Shown piece after piece: positions 22,994 to 32,811 of a stretch of DNA of 47,306 nt; the first letter of the stretch is position 1; every line of letters begins with the position of its first letter. Location: positions 1-47,306 of the forward strand of contig NZ_OMWA01000016.1 in assembly GCF_900314615.1 (NCBI RefSeq). Direction: 5' to 3'. Source of the DNA: an uncultured Methanobrevibacter sp. Lineage in GTDB: Archaea; Methanobacteriota; Methanobacteria; Methanobacteriales; Methanobacteriaceae. Made by a program: the position numbers and the translations under genes. The notes below the pieces were generated by a model. It was given only the letters and a program-made list of their open reading frames with translations, was not told where the DNA came from and searched no databases.

Positions 22994-25900
22994 ATGAATG
23001 TTGTTAGAAGAAAACAGATTGTACTATTTCTGCTGCTGATAATATTGTCGGTCAGTTTATTTTCTCAGGTTGCCTTTGCAGAGTCAAATACGACTTGCGA
23101 AGACTTAAGCCAGCATGATAATACTGAAGTAGTTGTAAATAGTGAATCTGGTGACTCTAATGATATTGTTCAGAATTCTAAAAATACTACTTTATTTATA
23201 GTCAGTGATAATCCTGGAACAAACGTTCTGGATAAGGCCAGTCAGGAACTTTTCGCTGAACATGACATGAAAGGTGTGAATTTGGTTATCCGTAATGGTA
23301 ATCAGGTTAAAACCATGAGTGAAGATGAATTGGCATTTCTTTTAAATAACAGTGATGCATTCATAGGTGAATGGATCAGCAGTGATGTCGATTCAGTTTT
23401 AACAAGTCTTCTTGGAAAATATCCTGAAATGTCCAACAAGGAAATATTTCTCATATTGGAGGCTCCTTCCGGTAATCTGAATTCAGATTCCAGTTCCATC
23501 AAGCTTTTAAGAAACAATACTGTGAACTATAACAAGATATTTGCAGGTTTTACAAATGATGAATTAATCAAGTATTTTAAAAATACCAAAAGAGGTCTCG
23601 CATACTCCAGCGTCAATGATTATGTGACTAAGGATGCAGACAACTTCAATGAATTTTTAAATCAGCTGGTTTTATACAAAAACCTCAATGACAAGGACAA
23701 TCTGAAAAATCAGATTCTCTATATTCTTAATTATATGGGTTTGAATTTTAATTATGAAAAACCTACATTCACAGGCTCTAAAAGCTATGGAATTTATAGG
23801 GACAGATGGTATTCCCTTGATGAATACATAGAAACCTTCTTCAACAAATCCAACACCCGTACAGTAGGTGTTCTGGAAAGTACCATGTATATTGAATCTC
23901 AGCAGTTGCATACCTGCTATGAAATTATTGAATCTTTGGAATCAAGAGGATATAATGTAATTCCAGTATTTGCTGCAGGAGGTTCTGCCGAACAGCTGGC
24001 TGTGATGGTTGAGTCATGGACTAATGCAGGAGCAGATATATCAGGATTTCTGGCAGATTCTTCATCATATGAAGTCTATGTTGATGCAATTGTTTCCATG
24101 GTGGCATATGGTGTCGGAGGCGAAAACTTCACAAAGGCTACAGACTTTTTTGAAGAAGCCGGAGTTCCTGTATTCAGGGCAGTTCACTCAGATTATGTTT
24201 CAAATGAACAGTGGGAGCTTGGATCAACAGGTCTTACCACTGAGAGAAGTGACAAATGGTGGCATATTACAATAGCAGAAACTCAGGGAATTATTGATGC
24301 TACATTTGTAGGTGGCGCATCCAGTTACATTTCAAATCTGACAGGTGCCCAGATTACAACATACATTGCGCATAAAGGCAATATAGAGCTTTTATCCGAC
24401 AGAATTGATTCATGGGTTGATTTGAAGTACACATCCAATGAGGATAAGCTTATATCAATAATTTATTATAATTATCCTCCTGGAAAGCAGAATATCGGTT
24501 CAAGTTATCTGGATACAATCAAAAGTATATATAATATGCTTCATACCTTAAAGAATGCAGGTTATGATGTCGGTGAACTTCCGGGCAATGTTTCAGAGCT
24601 TGAAAATCTGATTATCTCATGCGGTATCAATGTAGCTACCTGGGCGCCGGGAGAACTTGCAAAACTTGCAAACCGCTCAGAAGTGACTCTGCTTGCGGTA
24701 GATGAATACACATCATGGTTCAACTCTCTCGATGATATTGTAAAGATACAGGTTGAAAACGGTACTGTAGCATATATCGGCGAGCTGACAAGACGTGCAG
24801 TTGAGCTGAACTACACTTCAACAATTGCCGATACAATTACAGACTGGTACAATCAGGTGGTATCACTTCTTCCGGATGACAAATCCGCTGAAGCAAAAAG
24901 AGTTCTTGACAATATAGTTTCTAGCCTGAAAAATTATGCTAAAACTCAGTCAGACGATTATTATGATTTATATTTAAAGTATTATAATGAATTCAATGAA
25001 TTAAACATTTCAGGATTAAACGGATGGGGTGCAGCTCCTGGAAATGTAATGGTAATCACAAAAAACGGAACAGATTACTTTGTAATTCCTGGATTGACAT
25101 TTGGTAATGTTTTCATAGCTCCTGAACCTCAAAGGGGATGGGAGTCAGATATTGAAAATCTTTACCACTGTACTGCTGTCGCTCCGACACATCAGTATCT
25201 GGCGGCATATTATTATATGAAGACTAAATATTCCAATGCAATGATATTTGTGGGTAGGCACGCTACTCATGAATGGCTTCCGGGTAAGGAAATTCTTCTC
25301 TCAGCAACTGATTACGGTTCAGTTGTTGTAGGTGATGTTCCGCAGCTGTATTTCTATATTGCAGACGGTTTAGCAGAAGCTATTCAAGCTAAAAGAAGAG
25401 GTTTTGCAGTTATAATTTCACATTTAACCTCTCCTATGGCATACACTCACCTTTATGGAAATCTCACAGTATTGGCAAATCTGATGAATGATTATCAGTC
25501 CAATAAAAATATGAAAACTGAATCTGAGATTCGTGATTTGATAATCAAAAATGATTTGTCAACCAATCTGGGATTAAACAAAAGTGATGTCAAAAGCATT
25601 TCAATGAGTGTGCTTATTGAAAAGATTGATAATTTCCTGAAATCCACACAGGATACACTATATCCTCTGGGTCTTCATGCATTAGGTGATATGTGGAATG
25701 AAAATGATCTGGCAAGTACTGTCAGTGCAATGCTTTCAAAAGATTTGGTTTTAGAGAACAATCAGGGAGTTTTAAATCTGTTCAGAGAGCTTTCAGATAT
25801 CTACTATTCCAAAGCATACAGTGACCTGACAGCATTTGAAAGGGAATTTATCCTCAACAGGTCCTATGATATAGCCAGGGCATTGATTTATTGGGATGTA

Positions 25901-28030
25901 AATACTGTTTATTCCACTTTAATCAGTCAAAATTCCAAATTCAACAATTCAAATGTTTTGGGATGTCTGAATTTGGGTAAAAATTATATAATCCTGATTA
26001 ATGAGAGCATTTCATCTGAACTAAATGCAATGCTTGACGGATTAAACGGCAGGTATATTCCAGTTAGTGAAGGTGGAGAAATCGTTGTAAAACCTGCAAT
26101 TCTTCCGACAGGAAAGAACATGTTCCAGGACCAGTCAAGCGAACTTCCTACAATGGAAGCATGGGATTATGCTAAAACACTCGCTCTTTTAACTCTTGCA
26201 GATTTAAATGACACTACCGAAAAGATTATCATGGGAATCTGGTGTGTTGAAACCGCAAGGGACGATGGTGCTTTAGTATCAACCGTTTTGTATCTGCTTG
26301 GAATGAAACCGGTCTGGACAGATTCTTCAAGTGCAGGTTTTGACGATGAAGGAAACCCTACAGGTAAAAAGGTAGGCTCAATGCCGGAAGTAATCAAGCT
26401 CAATGATTTAACCCGACCTGAAGGATGGCAAAACAAAAGAATAGATGTAACTGTAATTACCAGTGGGTTATTCAGGGATTTATATTCTTCACAGGCAATC
26501 CTTCTTGACAATGCATACAGGGTTACTCTTGCAAGGTCATATCTGACTTTAATCAATAATAAAACATTGATGAGCGGAGAAAAAGGCGCACTGCTCAGGG
26601 AAGCTTTGGAAGGTGTTGTCGGCGGAATCAATTATTACGGAGTTTCAAATGAAGCTTTAAACACAAATTATGTTGCACAGCACTGGATTGAAGACTGTCT
26701 GTATTATTTAAGTATAGGTTATAATGCTACTTATGCCGGCGAATGTGCTATTACACGTATTTTCGCACCTCCTAACGGCGATTACGGTGCCGGAATATCC
26801 AAACTGGTTTCAATGTCATGGACATGGAATGATACAGATGAGCTGGCTCAGTTCTATCTGGGCAGAATGGGTAACATGTACTCTAAAAATTACTGGGGAG
26901 ATACAAACTCATTAGTCTTTTTAAGAGCATTATCCAACTCAGACACTATCATTACTAGCCGTAACACCAATCAGTACGGTGTTCTTGACAATGATGACTT
27001 CTTCGATTACTGGGGCGGTCTTTCCATGGCTGTTGAAAATGCTTCCGGAAAAACACCGAAAATGAAAGTGCTGATGTATGCAGATAAGGACAATGCCTAT
27101 ATCTCCTCTCTTGAAGAGGTAATGTATAGGGAAATTGCTGCAAGATATGACAATCCGAACTGGATTAAAGGAATGATGAATGAAGGTTACAGCGGAGCCC
27201 GCTATATGTCAAATAAATTTGTTAGCAATTTATATGGCTGGCAGGTAACAAGACCAACATCCGTCAGTGATGATTTGTGGAATAGGGTATACAATACATA
27301 TTACAAGGATAAATATGGAATTGGTGTTAAAGACTGGCTGATGAGTGGAAATAATGCATATTCATTAATTTCCATGAGTGGAACAATGCTGACAGCAGCC
27401 TATGAGGGTTACTGGAATGCGGATAAGTCAACTTTAACAGATATTGCCAATACATGGGCTAAGGCTACAGTTCAGAACGGCGTTGCATGCTGTGACTGCA
27501 GTTGCGGAAATATTGCTATGATGCAATGGGCAGTTCAATATGTAAATCCGGATATTCTGGCTCAGTTACTTCCTAAATTGTATCAGGCTACTCAAAATCC
27601 GATATTTTTGAAAAACAATAATAATGTTCCTCCTGAAAATATTGACCCTACAAATGATGAAGCATCAACTCCTAATCCTACCAAAGGATCAACATCTTCA
27701 TCAACAATATCTGCAAATTCAACAACTACAAACAGCAATCAGTATTCACAAAGCAGTGCAAATTCACAGGGACAATCTGTCAGTGATGCCGGCGAAAGCT
27801 CTTCTCAGGGAGATGTTGGCGGAGCAAGCAGCGAAGGTGCTGATGTTAAGAAATCCATAGAAATCAATCCTGTTACACAACAATCTGCAAGCGAGGTTGG
27901 AATGAGCCTTATTGCAGTTTTAGGTGTAATATGTTTAATATTAATTATTGGAGTCGGCTACTTTAGAGATAATGATAAAGACAAAAAATCGAATAGTAAT
28001 TTGGATGAGCTATTCAATGAAAAATTATGA
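22994..28030 (+). CDS. cobN-like: Exported, membrane-anchored CobN-like protein
   Basis: 1678 residues, with AAGGAG before ATG 22994. The N-terminal about 30 residues (QIVLFLLLIILSVSLFSQVA then FAES) are a signal peptide. The bulk is a CobN/magnesium-chelatase-H type protein: WGAAPGNVMV, the His-rich CTAVAPTHQYL and IFVGRHATHEWLPG, GFAVIISHLTSPMAYTHLYG, and NRSYDIARALIYWD. A Cys cluster GVACCDCSCGN lies near residue 1495. A Ser/Thr/Asn-rich linker (about 1540-1620) leads to a C-terminal membrane helix (SLIAVLGVICLILIIGVGYF). It is therefore displayed outside the cell, not a cytoplasmic cobaltochelatase. The operon partners (DUF2162, ExbB-like, ExbD-like) suggest metal or tetrapyrrole uptake. 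Substrate unknown; nickel or cobalt is inference. Confidence 0.85.
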   Translation: MNVVRRKQIVLFLLLIILSVSLFSQVAFAESNTTCEDLSQHDNTEVVVNSESGDSNDIVQNSKNTTLFIVSDNPGTNVLDKASQELFAEHDMKGVNLVIRNGNQVKTMSEDELAFLLNNSDAFIGEWISSDVDSVLTSLLGKYPEMSNKEIFLILEAPSGNLNSDSSSIKLLRNNTVNYNKIFAGFTNDELIKYFKNTKRGLAYSSVNDYVTKDADNFNEFLNQLVLYKNLNDKDNLKNQILYILNYMGLNFNYEKPTFTGSKSYGIYRDRWYSLDEYIETFFNKSNTRTVGVLESTMYIESQQLHTCYEIIESLESRGYNVIPVFAAGGSAEQLAVMVESWTNAGADISGFLADSSSYEVYVDAIVSMVAYGVGGENFTKATDFFEEAGVPVFRAVHSDYVSNEQWELGSTGLTTERSDKWWHITIAETQGIIDATFVGGASSYISNLTGAQITTYIAHKGNIELLSDRIDSWVDLKYTSNEDKLISIIYYNYPPGKQNIGSSYLDTIKSIYNMLHTLKNAGYDVGELPGNVSELENLIISCGINVATWAPGELAKLANRSEVTLLAVDEYTSWFNSLDDIVKIQVENGTVAYIGELTRRAVELNYTSTIADTITDWYNQVVSLLPDDKSAEAKRVLDNIVSSLKNYAKTQSDDYYDLYLKYYNEFNELNISGLNGWGAAPGNVMVITKNGTDYFVIPGLTFGNVFIAPEPQRGWESDIENLYHCTAVAPTHQYLAAYYYMKTKYSNAMIFVGRHATHEWLPGKEILLSATDYGSVVVGDVPQLYFYIADGLAEAIQAKRRGFAVIISHLTSPMAYTHLYGNLTVLANLMNDYQSNKNMKTESEIRDLIIKNDLSTNLGLNKSDVKSISMSVLIEKIDNFLKSTQDTLYPLGLHALGDMWNENDLASTVSAMLSKDLVLENNQGVLNLFRELSDIYYSKAYSDLTAFEREFILNRSYDIARALIYWDVNTVYSTLISQNSKFNNSNVLGCLNLGKNYIILINESISSELNAMLDGLNGRYIPVSEGGEIVVKPAILPTGKNMFQDQSSELPTMEAWDYAKTLALLTLADLNDTTEKIIMGIWCVETARDDGALVSTVLYLLGMKPVWTDSSSAGFDDEGNPTGKKVGSMPEVIKLNDLTRPEGWQNKRIDVTVITSGLFRDLYSSQAILLDNAYRVTLARSYLTLINNKTLMSGEKGALLREALEGVVGGINYYGVSNEALNTNYVAQHWIEDCLYYLSIGYNATYAGECAITRIFAPPNGDYGAGISKLVSMSWTWNDTDELAQFYLGRMGNMYSKNYWGDTNSLVFLRALSNSDTIITSRNTNQYGVLDNDDFFDYWGGLSMAVENASGKTPKMKVLMYADKDNAYISSLEEVMYREIAARYDNPNWIKGMMNEGYSGARYMSNKFVSNLYGWQVTRPTSVSDDLWNRVYNTYYKDKYGIGVKDWLMSGNNAYSLISMSGTMLTAAYEGYWNADKSTLTDIANTWAKATVQNGVACCDCSCGNIAMMQWAVQYVNPDILAQLLPKLYQATQNPIFLKNNNNVPPENIDPTNDEASTPNPTKGSTSSSTISANSTTTNSNQYSQSSANSQGQSVSDAGESSSQGDVGGASSEGADVKKSIEINPVTQQSASEVGMSLIAVLGVICLILIIGVGYFRDNDKDKKSNSNLDELFNEKL

Positions 28031-28067
28031 ATAGTTCATTTAATTTTTTTATTTTAGAGGTAAGGAA

Positions 28068-28775
28068 ATGGATGTAATTAGTTTATTATGGCAGCTGGGT
28101 ATTTTATCAGCAGTTTTGATATTTGGAATAAAACTGGGCCTTGCAACAGGTCTGGCAAATATGTCCAAGAGATATTTGGCAATGGTTACTATTGGTTATG
28201 GTGGTGGAGTTTTAATTTTGACTGAAATTTCATCATTTTTCACAACTCAGATAACAGATCTGATTTATACTTATAATTTTGAGTTCTTTTTGATAATGGC
28301 AGTAATTATGATTCTTGCAGGAATATTTACAATAAGGGAATATAAGGTATTTGAAAAGAATACTACTGCTGCAACCTGTATGGCGGTTGTTGCACCATGT
28401 CCGTGCTGTTTCGGATCAATTATTGTAAGTATTATGCTGGTCGCACCTACTGTAGGACTTGGGCTGATGAATTTAAGTGTAATTGTTGCGGGCGCTTTGA
28501 TGCTGACAATTTTAGTGACTTATTATGCTTCAAATTATCTTGTTCAGTTTATCAAAAAACCTTATCCTATTGTGCTAGGTAACTTCATGCTCTTTTTAGG
28601 AATTTATTTCCTGATTTCCGCATTGTTCCTGCCGAATATAACAGCACTGCTTGCAGACCCTATGGATGCAATATCTATTCAGTCTCCTGAATATATTCTG
28701 GCTGTTTTAGGATTAATGTTATTGATAATGTTTTTAGGCGGATTTTACTTTAAAAACAATAGTTATTTGGACTGA
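28068..28775 (+). CDS. DUF2162 membrane transporter-like protein
   Basis: 235 residues with six or seven membrane segments and GAGGTAAGG before ATG 28068. Third helix region AAVVAPCPCCFGS is written here as MAVVAPCPCCFGSIIVSI: a Pro/Cys-rich turn inside the membrane that could bind a metal. The layout (LysE/DsbD-like helices, ISALFLPNITALL near the end) matches DUF2162, a family found next to CobN-like genes in methanogens. It is probably the membrane carrier of the locus. 37 bases follow the CobN-like stop and 9 bases precede the next start, so it is co-transcribed. Confidence 0.75.
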   Translation: MDVISLLWQLGILSAVLIFGIKLGLATGLANMSKRYLAMVTIGYGGGVLILTEISSFFTTQITDLIYTYNFEFFLIMAVIMILAGIFTIREYKVFEKNTTAATCMAVVAPCPCCFGSIIVSIMLVAPTVGLGLMNLSVIVAGALMLTILVTYYASNYLVQFIKKPYPIVLGNFMLFLGIYFLISALFLPNITALLADPMDAISIQSPEYILAVLGLMLLIMFLGGFYFKNNSYLD

Positions 28776-28784
28776 GGTGTTATT

Positions 28785-29429
28785 ATGGTTACTACTGTTC
28801 CGGGAAGTGAAATTCTAACTTCCGGTTTGAATATGATTGCTCAAAGCCTGCAGATTCCTGTAATTATATTTCTTGTAATCTTCGCATTTTTTGCAGTGGT
28901 TACACTGGGAAGTCTGATTGCGGAGTATACTTCAAGAAAAAAGGTATCTCCTGAGGCTCTTGAAAAACTGATTTATGCAATATCCAATGCACAGTCAAGT
29001 GATGAGCTGATGAATGTCATTAAAAACGCTAAGCTTTATGACAATCAGAAAGTCATTTTGGTTAAGATTTTAAGAGGTGACAGCCTAACTGCACAAACCA
29101 GAGAGACTCTTGCAAGAAAGCTGGTTGAATTTGAAGAGGCAAATTCTGCTAAAAGGATTGAAAGAACAGATATCGTTACACGTATTGGTCCTACTTTAGG
29201 GCTGATGGGTACTTTAATTCCAATGGGTCCTGGTCTTGCGGCATTGGGAGCTGGTGACGTAAATACCCTTGCAAATGCTATCATTGTAGCATTCGATACA
29301 ACAGTTGTCGGTATCGGTGCAGGTGCAGTGGGATATTTTGTTTCAAAAATCCGACGCAGATGGTATGAAGAGGACCTTTCCAATCTGGATGCGTTGTGTG
29401 ATGCGCTTTTGGATAAGTTAAAACATTGA
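28785..29429 (+). CDS. MotA/TolQ/ExbB-type proton channel protein
   Basis: 214 residues, with GAGGTG upstream. A first membrane helix (PVIIFLVIFAFFAVVTLGSL) is followed by a cytoplasmic helical region. The characteristic TolQ/ExbB block is RIGPTLGLMGTLIPMGPGLA, then ANAIIVAFDTTVVGIGAGAVG. Such proteins form a pentameric ring that uses ion flow to move a partner (ExbD/TolR). The DUF2149 gene right behind it encodes that kind of partner. In an archaeon without an outer membrane, the driven load is presumably the exported CobN-like protein or the DUF2162 carrier; this is inference. Confidence 0.88.
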   Translation: MVTTVPGSEILTSGLNMIAQSLQIPVIIFLVIFAFFAVVTLGSLIAEYTSRKKVSPEALEKLIYAISNAQSSDELMNVIKNAKLYDNQKVILVKILRGDSLTAQTRETLARKLVEFEEANSAKRIERTDIVTRIGPTLGLMGTLIPMGPGLAALGAGDVNTLANAIIVAFDTTVVGIGAGAVGYFVSKIRRRWYEEDLSNLDALCDALLDKLKH

Positions 29430-29442
29430 TGGAGCTCTATAT

Positions 29443-29778
29443 ATGGTCAGGCGCAAATGCAAAAAACGATTCAGCGAGGGTGAAGAGGACCCTATGGCAG
29501 GAACTTCCAACCTTGTAGATGCAATGCTTGTTATTGCTGTTGGCTTTTTGATTTTTGTTGTAATCAGCTGGAATATGCAGAGTGTCATATTTCAGGATAC
29601 CTCTCAAGACCCTTCTCAAGCTGTTCAGCAGTCTCCAACCAATATTACTGAAGTGACTGAAGGTCAGGAGCTAAACGAGACTCCGGAGTCTTCAGAAAGT
29701 TCCGGTCAGGGATATATGGAAATGGGTAAAGTATATAAGGACCCTTCCACGGGTAAGCTGATAATGGTTGAAGGTTAA
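29443..29778 (+). CDS. DUF2149, ExbD/TolR-like partner
   Basis: 111 residues, ATG 29443 with GGAG upstream. A basic N-terminus (RRKCKKRFSE) precedes one membrane helix (NLVDAMLVIAVGFLIFVVIS) carrying an Asp near its start, the position of the ion-relay Asp in ExbD, TolR and MotB. The rest is a short, acidic, Ser/Pro-rich external tail ending in GKVYKDPSTGKLIMVEG, far shorter than the periplasmic domain of ExbD. It is the last gene of the CobN-like operon, 13 bases after the ExbB-like stop. Confidence 0.8.
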   Translation: MVRRKCKKRFSEGEEDPMAGTSNLVDAMLVIAVGFLIFVVISWNMQSVIFQDTSQDPSQAVQQSPTNITEVTEGQELNETPESSESSGQGYMEMGKVYKDPSTGKLIMVEG

Positions 29779-29791
29779 TAGAAATTTGGTA

Positions 29792-29919
29792 AAAAGTATT
29801 ACTTTTTATCATTAAAAATTTTTTTAAAGTATTACATTTTATAATTTTTTTCTTTGTTGAGTATTACTATTTTGCAAAAGTAATACTTTTATGGGCTTTT
29901 TTCTTGATTTAGTAATAAG
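29792..29919 (+). promoter_or_regulatory. Second cluster of AGTAWTACT operators, upstream of the DUF3344 gene
   Basis: AAAAGTATTACTTTTT at 29792-29807, AGTATTACA at 29828-29836, AGTATTACT at 29860-29868, AGTAATACT at 29879-29887 and AGTAATAAG at 29911-29919. The pair at 29861-29886 reads GTATTAC-N12-GTAATAC, a long dyad with arms about two helical turns apart. This resembles NikR sites, which are two inverted half-sites with a long spacer. The gene ahead probably shares a regulator with the CobN-like operon. Confidence 0.65.
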
Positions 29920-30015
29920 ATAATCTTTATATTGTTATTACTACTCTATTTTAATTGAGGCTGTTTTATTTATTGCATTAAAATTCTTATTTGAAAAATC
30001 TCTTATTCCTTATGC

Positions 30016-30054
30016 TTTATATATAAACTGCCTACAAAATTGTTTAGGGATATT
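30016..30054 (+). promoter_or_regulatory. Promoter and ribosome site of the DUF3344 gene
   Basis: TTTATATATAAA at 30016-30027 is a strong TATA box, and AGGGAT at 30046-30051 precedes ATG 30055. The reading frame also contains a TTG at 30040, but that lies at or before the predicted start of transcription. Confidence 0.55.
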
Positions 30055-32625
30055 ATGAAAAGGAAATCATTAGTTTTTATTTTTGCTTTGGTTTTCATGA
30101 TTGTTTTTTCTCTTAGTGCGGTAAGTGCAGATAACGGTCCGGACGGAATATCCGGTGAAGTATCTGGTGATGTTGATATTAAAACCGCAAATCCGTGGAA
30201 TACAAGTGGTGAGCTAAGCTATGACATACCTGCTGATGCTCAGGATATTAAAAGCGCAAATGTTTATGTAAATGTATATGGCGGAAGTGCAAAAAATACT
30301 CATGGAGCAAACGCTAACATAAGTTTAATAACACAAAACGGCGAAAAACAGATAGCCAGTGAGGAACTCTGGATTGAAGACGGTTCTGCAGATGGTACTG
30401 TTTACCCGGTCAATGACCATACAACAAAATGTTACTCAGACTATCAGATGTATTATGATATTACTGATTCTCTTAAAGGATTAAACGGATCTGCAATAAC
30501 ACTTAAAGTGGACACCTTCAAAATGGATAATAAAACCTTTGACGGCAGAATCAAACTGATAGGACTGGTTATTGCATATGATGACGGAGACAGCGATGTA
30601 ATCAACTACTGGGTTGACTCTACACAAAAATGGTCAAAAACAAATGTTACAACAGTATTTTCAACAAAAAACATAACTGCTTTAAACAATGCAGAATTAT
30701 ACAGTATTGTTCTTTCCAGTGCTGACGGCAGCTATAAAGTCAATGATGTACTGTTGGGTGATGCTAAAGACCATGCATCAGGCAACTACTATCAGTACAA
30801 TTACTGGGATGTAACTGATAATTTTAAAAAAGGTGAAGATACTGAATTTTTATCAATGTATGCTGGAACAAGTGCCTACGGTTCAATAAAGAATGTTTTA
30901 TCACTATTAAAAACATCTTCCATTAGTGCCGATGCAACACTTGCTACCGAATACACAAATACCTGCTATGCAGGCACAAACAATACTGTCACAATTACTG
31001 TAAACTCAAATAAACCGGGAAAATACACTGTTGAATTATTGGCTGACGGTGTTGTTGTAAATTCCACTGAAACTGATATTGACGGTACAGCTACAGTCCT
31101 GTTGACTGACCAGACAGTCAGGCCTGTAAATGAAACAACAGTTAACGGTGCAGATAATGTTAAAGTCACTTATGCAGTCAATGTTAAATACGGTGATAAT
31201 GTTGTTGCTCAGGCAAACAAAACAGTACCTGTATTGTACAATGGTAATTTAGGCAAAGCTTTCGCTTACAATGCAACCTATATTGAAGATACTCAAAAGT
31301 ATGAAATAACAGGAATGATGGAAGTTTTAGTTAAAGATGATTCAACATATATGTCTGCCGCTACAACTAACAGAAGCGACGTTTGGGAAATAAAACTTGA
31401 TGAAAATTCCACATTTACAAACGCATTGGTTTATGTTGCATATAACTGGGATAAATCCGGCGTTGCAGGACCTGTATTTAACACAACTTTCAACGGCGTT
31501 TCCGTTGCCCCTAAAGCTCATTACAGAGACCAGTCCAATTTAGGTACCTACGGTAAATACGGATATGGATTGTTCATATATGACGTTTCTGATTTAATTG
31601 CAGAAGGCAACAATACATTAATCATCACTAAACAGTCAGGTTTGACTGCTGTATATCCAAGTACTTTAATTTACTTTACCAATATGACAGGCAGTGATCT
31701 TTTAACCACCATATTCATTGGAAACGGTGCTGATTTACTCTCTGCAAGCAGCTACAACAAGGCAGGAAGAACTGTTAAAACTGATGCATCCTTAGAAATT
31801 GACAGTGAGGTTAATCAGTTTGAAAAAGTAAACATGCTTATTTTTGCAGCCAGTGCACAGCCTGGTGAAGGTAATATAATCTTCAATGGTGAGGTATCTG
31901 AAAATGTATGGAACGGCTCTTCAAACTCTATTGGTGTATTCTACACTGATGTAACAAAATTCTATCATCAGAATAATGTTTCATTTGTCGCAACAGGTTC
32001 CACCATATTAGCTTTACAGCAGATATTTGCTATCAGTCAAAAAATCACTCTTGATACAACTGTTGCTCCTAAAGCATTGTCCACTACTTATGATTCAGGC
32101 AAATTATTCACTGTAACTGTCAAGGATGAATATGGTAATGCAGTTGATGGATTAAAACTTAATTTAAAAGTTTTCACAGGAAAAACATCCAAAACTTATT
32201 ATGTAACAACTAAAAATGGTGTTGCATCATTTTCACTCGCTTCAAAATTGGCTATCGGAACTCATAAAGTGGAAATCACTTCATCTGCAACTAACTATAA
32301 TGTCAAAAAGACCACTTCATCCATTAAAGTAGCTAAGGCAAAAACCACTGTCACTGCTCCAAAAGTTACTGCAAAAGTGAAAAAATCCAAATACTTTAAG
32401 GCAACAGTCAAAAACAAAGCAACCAAAAAGGCTGTTAAAAATATAAAAGTAAAAATCAAAGTATACACCGGCAAAAAATACAAAACTTTCACTGCTAAAA
32501 CTGACTCCAAGGGTGTTGCTAAAATCAATACAAAATCCTTGAAAGTCGGTAAGCATAAGGTTGTAATTTATTCCGGAAATTCCAAGTATGCTATTTCCAA
32601 AACAAGCAGTATTGTTATTAAATAG
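30055..32625 (+). CDS. DUF3344-containing surface (adhesin-like) protein
   Basis: 856 residues. Signal peptide: SLVFIFALVFMIVFSLSAVS then ADN. Two DUF3344-like regions follow: about 45-300 (ANVYVNVYGGSAKN, YYDITDSLKGLNGS, LIGLVIAYDDGD) and about 390-670 (ALVYVAYNWDKSG, YGLFIYDVSDLIAEGNNTL, TLIYFTNMTGSDLL). The C-terminal about 180 residues are two Ig-like repeats, the last very rich in Lys, like those of methanogen adhesin-like proteins thought to bind the pseudomurein wall. There is no C-terminal membrane helix, so wall binding rather than membrane anchoring is likely. The operator copies upstream, shared with the CobN-like operon, suggest a role in the same metal response. Confidence 0.75.
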   Translation: MKRKSLVFIFALVFMIVFSLSAVSADNGPDGISGEVSGDVDIKTANPWNTSGELSYDIPADAQDIKSANVYVNVYGGSAKNTHGANANISLITQNGEKQIASEELWIEDGSADGTVYPVNDHTTKCYSDYQMYYDITDSLKGLNGSAITLKVDTFKMDNKTFDGRIKLIGLVIAYDDGDSDVINYWVDSTQKWSKTNVTTVFSTKNITALNNAELYSIVLSSADGSYKVNDVLLGDAKDHASGNYYQYNYWDVTDNFKKGEDTEFLSMYAGTSAYGSIKNVLSLLKTSSISADATLATEYTNTCYAGTNNTVTITVNSNKPGKYTVELLADGVVVNSTETDIDGTATVLLTDQTVRPVNETTVNGADNVKVTYAVNVKYGDNVVAQANKTVPVLYNGNLGKAFAYNATYIEDTQKYEITGMMEVLVKDDSTYMSAATTNRSDVWEIKLDENSTFTNALVYVAYNWDKSGVAGPVFNTTFNGVSVAPKAHYRDQSNLGTYGKYGYGLFIYDVSDLIAEGNNTLIITKQSGLTAVYPSTLIYFTNMTGSDLLTTIFIGNGADLLSASSYNKAGRTVKTDASLEIDSEVNQFEKVNMLIFAASAQPGEGNIIFNGEVSENVWNGSSNSIGVFYTDVTKFYHQNNVSFVATGSTILALQQIFAISQKITLDTTVAPKALSTTYDSGKLFTVTVKDEYGNAVDGLKLNLKVFTGKTSKTYYVTTKNGVASFSLASKLAIGTHKVEITSSATNYNVKKTTSSIKVAKAKTTVTAPKVTAKVKKSKYFKATVKNKATKKAVKNIKVKIKVYTGKKYKTFTAKTDSKGVAKINTKSLKVGKHKVVIYSGNSKYAISKTSSIVIK

Positions 32626-32650
32626 GGTTTTTCCCTATTTTCCTTTTTTT
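32621..32650 (+). terminator. Terminator after the DUF3344 gene
   Basis: AATAGGG (32621-32627) and CCCTATT (32633-32639) pair around a T5 loop, followed by TTCCTTTTTTTT. The hairpin overlaps the TAG stop at 32623-32625. Confidence 0.65.
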
Positions 32651-32811
32651 TATTAATGATTTGAAAATTTTCAGAATTTATTCAGTTCAGTTAAATTATT
32701 TTTAATTTTGGTTCAATTTTTTTAAAATGTTTTAATTTATTCGGCTGTTATAAAACTAATTTTATAATTACTTATATATACTATGAACATATATTTATTA
32801 TTGTGGGAAAA

